Positions 55,121 through 64,000 of a stretch of DNA of 64,000 nucleotides are shown piece after piece. The position numbers were made by a program, and so were the translations under genes. Numbering within the stretch: position 1 is the stretch's first letter; the number at the start of each line of letters is the position of its first letter. The notes below the pieces were generated by a model, which worked only from the letters and a program-made list of their open reading frames with translations, did no database searches and was not told where the DNA came from. Source of the DNA: Antedon mediterranea. Lineage: Eukaryota; Echinodermata; Crinoidea; Comatulida; Antedonidae. The stretch covers positions 5,461,001 through 5,525,000 of the forward strand of contig NC_092673.1 in the NCBI RefSeq assembly GCF_964355755.1, read 5' to 3'.

Positions 55121-56536
55121 GTAAGTAAAACTTAGCAGTTATCTGAATCCTAATGACAGTCTGTTAAATTAGTGAGCTAAATATTATTCTTTGCTTCTCG
55201 GGTGCTGGTCAAATTATCGCTGGCCACTAAGCCACTAAGCGGTGAAAGCGGAGCTCTTTTTCCTGTATGGTGCACATTCTCCCAGGCTAGCGTTCGGCCT
55301 AGCCTTGAAAATACCCAATACGCAAATTGTGAGGTATAAACACATAGTTTTACTAGCCTAGACTGTATAGTTGAATTGCCCTACTCGTTTTTGTGCTACA
55401 GCAGTACAAAGATTTTGCATTGCACGTAACAGTATATATATATAGGCTATCTCAAATTTTTATTTCACAAATAAATATATTTTTAATTTATTTATATAAA
55501 TTATTATTTAAAGCAGCCTAGCTAGAGAGTACAGTACTACAGTAGGCCTAGTTATAGATGCTCAGGTAGGGTAGGCCCTTTCTTATTGCCAGAATTGGCA
55601 AAAACAATACTACACAGTGTTATTCTATTTACTGTAAAGATTAAGAATCAGTTTCAATACAGTTATTGTTTCCAAAGTTATTTGACCCGCAGTAGGTAGA
55701 TGTGAAATGCATTACCAACAAATTATTAATACTAATAGATCGTATAGATAGACGCATATATTATATTACTTCAATTAAGAGTCAATACATGAAAAAGTAT
55801 TACTTTTGTTAATGTTTTTTTATATCTTGTACATAATTTAGTTTACGTTTCCTTGTACTGTAGATACTGTAGGCCTATTTTTAAATCATTTTTTTTCCTC
55901 TAACTTTAATTTTACTTACTCTGGACGCACTTTCATTCAAGAAGTGTACCACTGTTTCAAAAGTGTAGCCTCCAAATAAATTATTATTATTATTATACAA
56001 TGCAATAATTATTTTATATGTAATACACGATATAGAGCGCATTATAAATGTTTTTATTTTTATTTATTTTAAATCAGTTCAGTTTACAGTACAGTGCAAG
56101 AGAAAATGAGCATGGAATTGTATAGCTTCATTGTGGAATCAGGAAGTGAAGCTACCTGTTTACCTTCCCAATTGACCTTGATATTTTTTTTTTGGATACA
56201 TTGATTAAAAAAGAATTTCAAACTTTTAATAAAATAATGAATTTTACAATTCGGTGGTGACCGATTGCAAAATGTATGTTTGTTTAAATGTCGACAGTAT
56301 GATCCTTCGGTAGTGACACACCTTGCTGGTTCACAAAGGACATTGGGTTAATTATTGAGAGTACAAACTTCAGAACATAGTCCAAATTGAAAGTTTGTAG
56401 AGGTTATGAAGCAAGCTTTATAGTAAAAGCACAACCTACTGCTAGGACCAAAGTTTCTCAGCTACAAAAATCTAAAAGTTGGCTGCAGTATGTACAACAT
56501 CTTAGACAATGGCCAAGGTTAACCCTGTATAGGCCC

Positions 56537-57391
56537 GTTCATATCGAACTTAGGGCGAGATAAATTTACTATGATTAACGAGATGATGTTGCCATAACTT
56601 TGATGTGAACGAATTATTAGGGCGAGATGAAGGAATTTCCTCAACTACGGTCAGTCAAGGCCATCGCCTCGATGGAATAGTAAATCCACTTGTAAAGCTA
56701 GAAAACGATTGAGGTAATTAACACCAATACACCAATCATATTAAAGCAAATTTCAACTTTGACATATAAACATCAACAAATTAGCTTTATTTCTGAACCA
56801 CATGTTAACCGAGAGCGACGATCTGTCATATTACTATTTTAAAACTTATTTCAATACAGTACATCTGTACCGCATTCATCATGTCCGAAAAAGTAAAAGC
56901 GAAGACAAAAAATGTTACATCTAGGCTTGTATGAAAAAAAACATGATCTCCCCAAGTTCGCGCTGTTGTTCCTCGGCATATCGTACAGTAGGTATCTGAG
57001 CCGTCGTCAACTAACGCAAACAGCAGCAAAGCAGTACCTTCATCTAGTTCAGTGTCGTGTCATCATTAATCATTTGTAAAAATATAGGTAAAAACCCCGA
57101 TAATAATAATAACTGAGGAAGCATTGTGTCGACGGATCGTTAAGCAGTACTCGAAAAAGAAGAAGGTGGTAGAATGGGTGCGTATACACACAAGGAATAG
57201 CCCACAATAAAGTGCCCTAACCTGTTCAACTGTACTTCCTGTTTGTGTCGGCGGGGTCGCGAGCATGTGATGCTTAAGTTATCTCGCCCTAACATGAGCC
57301 GTCGAACGCAATTTAATGAATTTAATCGAATTACCGCTCTCGTAAAATTTAACTAGATCAGTACTTATCTCGCCCTAAGTTCGATATGAAC
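56537..57391. mobile_element. TIR DNA element, about 855 bp (GRK intron)
   Basis: GTTCATATCGAACTTAGGGC at 56537 and its complement GCCCTAAGTTCGATATGAAC ending at 57391 are perfect inverted ends that continue through GAGATAA/TTATCTC. The motif AGGGCGAGAT recurs inside at about 56620 and, inverted, near 57283. No transposase frame; non-autonomous. Confidence 0.85.
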
Positions 57392-57676
57392 CCAACTTTT
57401 GAAACAATATACTCATTGATTTAAATTTTAGAGATGTAACTACAGTAATCCAATAATTTGCATTAAATGAATGCAAGGTCAATCTGAAATATCTGCTTAA
57501 ATAAAAGACCATAATCAAAGTGAATGCCAGGAAATTAAACATAGTGGTTTTGTTCATATTGATTTGGATTATTTACACATAAAGCTAAATAATCAACCTT
57601 ATTGATATTGTATTACTGTAAGTACAGCATGGACATATTGTATTAGATATTACTCTTTGATTGGTATTATATAGTA

Positions 57677-57903
57677 GTACAGTATTTTTGTCTGTGTAAA
57701 TTGTTTATCTAAAGTTTAACCATATTCATTTGTGGTAATTTCGCTGTAGACCTAAGGTAGAGGGTACAGTATTTTTTCTGTGTAAATTGTTTATCTAAAG
57801 TTTAACCATATTCATTTGTAGTAATTTCGCTGTAGACCTAAAGGCAGATGGTACAGTATTTTTTCTGTGTAAATTGTTTATCTAGTTCAACCATATTTAG
57901 CTG
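57677..57903. repeat. Three tandem units of about 86 bp
   Basis: Each unit begins GTACAGTATTTTT, then CTGTGTAAATTGTTTATCTA and TTTAACCATATTCATTTG, and ends TTCGCTGTAGACCTAA. The third is shortened. TACAGTA is in the same place in all three, so here it multiplied by duplication. Confidence 0.88.
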
Positions 57904-58055
57904 TACTCTGTCTACACTATCAAACTTTATGCAACAAAAAAATGTGATATACTGTATACTGTAGACAGGATGATGTCATATTTAAGCATATCACTACCAT
58001 ATTTGGGCATGTCACTTTTTTGTCATTTTGTAGTTTGATAATGTAGACAGAGCTT
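57903..58055. mobile_element. MITE family A copy (GRK intron)
   Basis: It starts GTACTCTGTCTACACTATCA and ends GATAATGTAGACAGAGCTTTA. The interior is altered and contains TACTGTATACTGTA. Confidence 0.78.
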
Positions 58056-58762
58056 TAGACTATACAGTATTAATTTGTACTTATTTATCTCCAATCCTTC
58101 TTATAAACAACACACCAAGTTCAAAACTCAGAAGACCAAATTGGCCTAGTTAAAATACCTCCCATTGTGAATTAAACAGTGTAGTAGGCTATAAACTAAT
58201 CGACAAATATAAAGCCAATCAGACCATGAACACTACCTCCTTGGGAGCTAATTATGAGTCTTAGAAATGTACAATAGTAAAACTTGAATCTCTACCCAGA
58301 GACCGATTACACTGGACGTTCCATTTCCTATTCTAGTAAAATAAACTAGTTTGAACTTTTCAAATAGTTCATGTGCATTACATATTACAGTAGTTTGTCT
58401 TCATGCATATCCGACTACCTTGTCTGGTATACAGTACCTTCATTAATTATGTAGTTTGAGGTCATACTATACTTATAAAGGATGTTGTGTATGTTCCTTG
58501 GTGACAGTATGACTGACCACTGACCAATTCTCGAAAATATTAATTTTTAAGTGCAGTACAGTATTATACTATAGTAGAATGAATTTTACCAAATTATAAT
58601 TTGAACAATAAAATATTAATAATATAGTTTATACAATCAAGTGCACAATTATGAATGTTAATGACTTGAAATGGGAAAAATATTTTCATGAGTAAAGATT
58701 CACTCTACCTCATCTGAATAGAAACAGTAAGGCTTTTTCAAATGAAAATTCAATAGATCTCC

Positions 58763-58809
58763 ACCCATTTTGTTGTCACATAAAGTTTGCTAGTGTAGAC
58801 AGAGCTTAA
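58763..58809. mobile_element. MITE family A fragment (GRK intron)
   Basis: Only the right end remains: TTGTTGTCACATAAAGTTTG then CTAGTGTAGACAGAGCTTAA. Confidence 0.7.
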
Positions 58810-60822
58810 ACAGCTTTTACAAAAAGTTGAAGTACTAAAAGTTGATAAGTGCCTTAATACTACAGTTAGTATAGTACAATGGAATATGAAAAATTAAGAA
58901 TGGCAAGTTAATTTGATGAAACTTGCTTCATTAATGACCTCTCTCACAAGGTCACATTAAACTAATAAATTAGTCTCTTTATAATTAGCTAATTAAGGCT
59001 ACAGTAGTTTCTAATACTGTATGGACTCTTTTTTCTGACCTGGCTTCTCTAATTTTTCAATTTAAAGTAATTCAGCAGTAATTAACACTCCTGTATACAT
59101 TAAATAATAGTGATGATGACTGACATTATTTTTGTACACTGTAGCCTATCCATTGTGTTTTGAGATAATGCAAACTTTTCCACCTCCGAACCTCAAATTT
59201 TATAATTATTTCTAACTGTTAATTACTGTAGTACAGTACGTACATTTTTCTCATTAACTGAATTAAGGTTTACAGTATTTAAGTTGTGAATGTCTTTTTT
59301 TATTATATAAGAAGTTAACTTGTCATTTTGTTTGGGCTTTACAAGTTATGTTAAAGTTGTTTGGTAATTGATTCATACGATGCAAACAATAAATACAATT
59401 AAGGAGTGTTCTAAAATTATAACATTCCTCGTTAAGCCATGTTAGAGTTCAATGTCTCAGAAATAACATACTTGTTTTGTGGGATACAACACTGACCACC
59501 ATGATATGTAATTCAAAACATAATCTGCACAAATCCCCATTTTATTGGATCCTGCTGTGTAGATCGTGTTCGACTATGAGTAAGACAGACAATGCGCCCT
59601 CGTTGTCTGTCGATGTGTCATTGGAATAAAGCAACTTCGCTAAAGTGGTCACCACTGTGGACAGGGTCAAATCCATAGGTCTTGGATGTGGGTCAACTGT
59701 ACTGTAGACCTGTTCCTGATGGTTTGCTAGTGGTTTGCTAATGGTTTCCTGGTGCTAATCAAATGACATACCCTATAATGTTTTACATCCTATAGCTGCA
59801 TGGATTTAACTATTTTTTCATTCATGTTCATGATTAAAATCTTGGTTTCGTCTGTAACACATCAATGGGATTTCCTACTTCTGTACCTTTCACAGTTCGT
59901 TAACCTAAAAATTAAGTTCTTCTGATATTGGTGAATAAATTTTGTCATCACTTTTGGGCCGGTTTCTATTGACAAGAAACTACAGTTTAAAAAAAATGCA
60001 AAATGCTTTAAACAGTTAATATTAACACAGAAAAGAACCAATTTTTAATACTTTTACAGTCAAAATTTAAATTAAATTTCTCCGTTCTTTGTAGGCCCTT
60101 AAATGCCTTATTTTTTTGGTTTACTTTTTTACAGTATCTGAATGGTATACAGTTACAGTAACAGAAATATACTTCTACTGTATCTTTTAGCCTACATTTA
60201 TTTATCAACAGCTTTTCATTACTGTAGTGAATTTTTAATTAAAATAATCTACAATTATAGTATAGTACACCAGCAGTACTAATGAACAAGTCATGCCATA
60301 CAGTAGTTAATTAAAAAAACAAAGATTTAGCAGTTTTCTTTGAGATACAGTATATGACTGATTAGTGGGTCTTCACCTTCTGACGCCAAGCCTGAAAATA
60401 TCTTCATATTCTTGCGTAATTATTAATTCGTAATTCCTATAGTGCCAAGAGATGTGTTAAGTTTGTAGTTGTTAGTTTAATGTGGATTTTATTATGCTAA
60501 GTTGTTTATAGTTTAAAAGCCTTGTGAACTCCTTAAGAAGACCTTATTGCCAGCTTCATCATTATCTTTACACAGCCTGGATTCCTCTCATCTCTAAACT
60601 GATGATCAATTACCTACGCGATGAATATACCATACGTTTACGTTTATATTGATGAGGTTCAATGCTTCGCAACTTCAAAGAGGTTTTCTTCTGCTGTGTC
60701 AATAACTGCACACTTACCGTGTAGATGTGTATACATCATGTCTTTGTCAATGTCATATTAAATCTACTTTTTACCAGTGTATCAAGTTGTTATTGGCTAA
60801 AAATTAATTTATAATACTTAAA

Positions 60823-61365
60823 GACCCCTTCCCTGCAATTTTGGACGTTTTTTGGAAAATAATACATATATATCACTTTAAAAACATTAAACCATGTCAT
60901 TCCTTGTCTTAAATGTAAGTTTTATGGTAAATTATGATAAAAAGTGAGAAACAATGCACTACCTAAGTAGCTCGCGGCGATCGACCTCTCGTGGACGGTC
61001 TTAGGCCTAGCCTAGCTAGGCTTAGTTTTGTAGGCCTAGCTGGTAAACATCGACAACGTACGAACATCGTACGCTAGCTATATACCTAGCCTGACGTTGT
61101 ATAGTTGCTGCATTAATTGTCTTTCAATTTTTGCCAGACTCCGTTGATACAAATTGGGGAAAACCCGGTATTTTCGCTGAAAAGTTAGGAGTCTTCCATT
61201 TGTTTTGGCTTCACGATCGATCGAAAAGTGGGCGAATTACAGGTGAAAAACAAAAATATCCATCCGCGCGCAATGCATTTTGGGATTTATAGCGGGCCTC
61301 TATAATTATTAGAATCGATTTATTTTTCACATTTTTAACCGTTTAAAGACGAAAAAAGTTATCGC
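60823..61365. repeat. Dispersed repeat family C, long copy (GRK intron)
   Basis: Collinear with 49605-50110 and longer by a segment (CGCGGCGATCGACCTCTCGT to GGCCTAGCCTAGCTAGGCTT), part of which survives in the 38998 copy. About 540 bp; no coding frame. Confidence 0.82.
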
Positions 61366-61554
61366 AATAGGACCATATAGTATTATTTTTACATTAAATA
61401 TAGTTTGTGATCTTAAAATAGATCTAAAAAACGTAGGGAATGGGGCTTTAATAGTAGTGTAATTAAAGTACGTATTGTCATTGATAGATTCCATTTTCTA
61501 TATATTTTTCAACAATATTTTAAAAGTTACAGCGCAACACTGGATTGTAGTACT

Positions 61555-61970
61555 TTGAAATGTGTGCTACTGTTACTGTACAGTACTACTGTAATATTGC
61601 TCCGTGGTACTGTACTGTATACAGTATTACTGTACAGTACTTTCTTACAAGTACTGTACAGTAAATGTTTGGTACTGTGTGTTACTGTATACTGTATGCT
61701 ATGTTTACTTTGTTGTATTTTACTGTGTGGTACAGTACTTTCTTTTACAGTGTAGTGTTGTGTACTGTACACTTGTGTGTTACAGTACGTACTGTACAGT
61801 ACTACATACATTACTAAACTGTACAGTATATGGTACTTTGTACAGTACTGTATGATACTGTAATACTTCCTGATATACTGTCTGTGTTACTGTGGTACTT
61901 AATGTATACTACTGTATGATTACTATGCTATCAGTACTGTTAGACATACTGTACAATACTGTATCATGGG
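61555..61970. repeat. TACTGTA-rich degenerate array
   Basis: About 400 bp built mostly from GTACTGTA/TACAGTAC with short spacers (GTTACTGTACAGTACTACTG, TTGTACAGTACTGTATGATA). There is no fixed period, unlike the array at 1-235. Open frames on both strands come from the repeat. Confidence 0.85.
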
Positions 61971-61983
61971 ATTCCCGACGAAG

Positions 61984-62040
61984 TATCTGTTTATTGATAA
62001 CATTTTATATCAATGTTTATTGATAACATTTTATATCACG
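61984..62040. repeat. 27-bp direct duplication
   Basis: TTTATTGATAACATTTTATA with TCAATG/TCACG following occurs twice back to back. No other role is apparent. Confidence 0.75.
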
Positions 62041-63699
62041 TTTAATCACCATTTCCTCCAACCATGTGTGGTTTTAATTGGAATTTGGTCATAACTACTG
62101 TAATTTTATGAGATCAGATAAAGTTCAAGCGTATGGGTTTGGGAAAATCATTTTGGAAGCTACTACAGGACAGTACTGTACTGTATGCATTAAAAAAAAA
62201 CGACATTTTGTCTGTCTAGTATTAAAGTCTGTACATGCCAATGAAATACCAGACTACTGTATTGTCATTCTTTAGGTCTCTTTTCATTGAAATAATATTG
62301 TTAATTAAAATAATTAAATGAATGTAATTTAAAGAACATTCACTGGTTTTTGTGGGTTTATTTTTAAAAGAAAAAGTTGAAAAACATATTCATTTTAATA
62401 GCGCATGTTATTGTTATTGTAAACATGTATTGACTGAAAAAGAGTTAAATAATATCCGATGTTGACGACAGAATCGGGAAAGCAGTTCAGCTTCATACTA
62501 AAAGACATTCCTATTCTGTATGTTTACTGGTTAAAAGCTGTAAGAATCCAAGCCTGGCATTATACACATACCAGACCTATATCATAAATTATCGTTTGAC
62601 TTATAAATAACATTATGCATAGGCTAAGAGGATATTCATTACAACATGCATGGGTTTGATTTATTGTAAGCCGAAATTAAATTAATTGCGAGTTTTAGAT
62701 CTTCATACTGTACTCCTGTGATAATTTGTTCAAAATTAATTTACATAATTCATAAACAAGGTAATTAAAATGCATGTTAATGACAGTATTAATCAATAAA
62801 TAGTTACAAGCTCGACTCAATAATTATTATTCAGAAAAATATTGTATAATTTATATTTAGATTATTATAATATTACTAATTAATATTTTGCATATATTTT
62901 TACATTTTATAGTTAATAACAAAAATTCCAAAATATAATTTATAAACAATTTATATTGTTTATGCAAAATAAATAAAATGCATAAATAATGAAACATTGT
63001 TGTAAAGATAATACTGTAGTATCTACCAAATAAAAGGGAAATATTAAAGCCATTTAGCACTTGAATTTAAACTCTTCTTAATATCCTATTTCCTTCCTCC
63101 TACAGTACCATATAAACTACTTTCACAGTAATATACTGTATGTACATAAATACGCATACAGTATTAAAATCGCCAACAATGAAGTATCAAATCCTAACTA
63201 GAAATATCTAAAAATTCATTAAATTCCTAAATTTTCAGTAAGTAACATAATAAATTTATCATAATTTGTTACATAATAAGATATATTCTTTTTATCATAA
63301 ATCTATTTTTAGTAACATGGCTGGTATTACAGTATGTTTTCAGTATAATTAGAAAATCAACATTGGCTAAGATTCGTATTGATTTAGGATCTGTAGAAGG
63401 TTACCGACGAGTAAATTTTAATTCACGATTTATGCTTCTGTATGTTTATGTAGTAATAGACTAATTATATCCAGATTGATAGACTACTGTAATTATAGAT
63501 TGACTAACTGGTAAGTATTGATTTTATGGAACATGACTTATTAATATTATGAAAAACTCGTACTGTAGTGTTTGTGCAATTGTCAACTGCAGTGCAGTTT
63601 TATTTCACGTTTAACAGACAAGGAGAAATTCTAAACCACACAAAGAAAATGCAGAAATTAGTATTCATTTTTTTTTTCAAATGAAATAAGGTCATAGTT

Positions 63700-64000
63700 T
63701 ATTAAAGATGTATTGTCCCCCAAAAACATGATAAATGAAGATTGATAAAATCAGATTTTGAATAGACCATTTTGCAGGTTTAAGAAAAAATAATTATTTC
63801 ACTTATAAGAAGACGCATGAAAACAGTTAATTTTATACCAAAAACCATTGTCTGACAGACAATTCAAGTATTTTTTGCTCTAAATTACATTTTTTTAGGT
63901 AAATAGTTTTTTTTTTTGATCCAGTTTTTGGTCAACGTGCATAACTAATACGTGATATTAAAATGCCATATTCAACAAAAAATAATGAAAAAAAAAAATT
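63700..64000. mobile_element. MITE family B copy, cut by the window end
   Basis: It starts TTAAAGATGTATTGTCCCCC and continues AATGAAGATTGATAAAATCAG, TTTTTGATCCAGTTTTTGGT, ATTAAAATGCCATATTCAAC. This is the clearest copy of the family; its right end is outside the window. Confidence 0.8.

Larger units (their letters stand above)
55121..64000. other. First intron of the GRK gene (open at window end)
   Basis: Nearly 8.9 kb of non-coding, A+T-rich sequence starting GTAAGTAAAA. It holds several repeats listed separately and the densest TACTGTA/TACAGTA content in the window apart from the array at 1-235. Small open frames inside (for example 56826-57029, 57066-57266, 62078-62275) show no domain. 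Confidence 0.65.

Noticed and set aside
61527-61855. Overlapping frames on both strands rich in Tyr, Cys and Thr
   Set aside because: Produced by the TACTGTA-rich array; no codon-level conservation could be expected.

Overview
The window is invertebrate animal nuclear DNA. Genes are split by GT-AG introns, intergenic DNA is A+T rich, and MITEs, SINEs and satellites are abundant. The encoded proteins (RNF103, TAF1B, FAM204A, SLC49A3, a GRK of the 4/5/6 type) read as non-vertebrate deuterostome orthologues. Frequent AGGCCTAG palindromes and the SINE types make an echinoderm my best guess, but this is not proven.

Layout. 0-1.2 kb: a 13-bp minisatellite, then a foldback-type element with NotI-rich repeats. 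1.8-9.2 kb: a nearly intact, young Ty3/gypsy LTR retrotransposon with gag and pol in overlapping frames and no env. 9.2-12.3 kb: no gene. 12.35-13.98 kb (+): FAM204A, five exons. 15.0-33.8 kb (-): a tandem cluster of RNF103 (four coding exons) and two diverged RNF103-like paralogues, here called B and C. C carries one in-frame stop, and its own stop codon lies in the edge of a 3.7-kb satellite (27.05-30.75 kb). 36.0-43.05 kb (-): TAF1B, ten coding exons. 43.73-51.95 kb (+): SLC49A3, nine coding exons, head-to-head with TAF1B. 55.07 kb (+): the first coding exon of a GRK4/5/6 kinase, whose first intron runs beyond the window.

The genes are housekeeping loci with no shared pathway: ER ubiquitin ligase (RNF103), RNA polymerase I initiation (TAF1B), membrane transport (SLC49A3), receptor desensitisation (GRK) and a small nuclear-type protein of unknown role (FAM204A). 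Their linkage recalls the human 4p16/10q26 GRK-FGFR paralogon.

The most striking signal is the 7-mer TACAGTA/TACTGTA. It is strongly over-represented in 9-12 kb and 55-64 kb. In the LTR element it occurs as a clean 5-bp insertion, TA to TACAGTA. This is the only difference seen between the two LTRs, and a second copy throws the end of pol out of frame. It is the footprint expected after excision of a Tc1/mariner-type transposon whose ends begin CAG. All exon joins below were worked out by hand from splice signals and reading phase; none is backed by transcript data.
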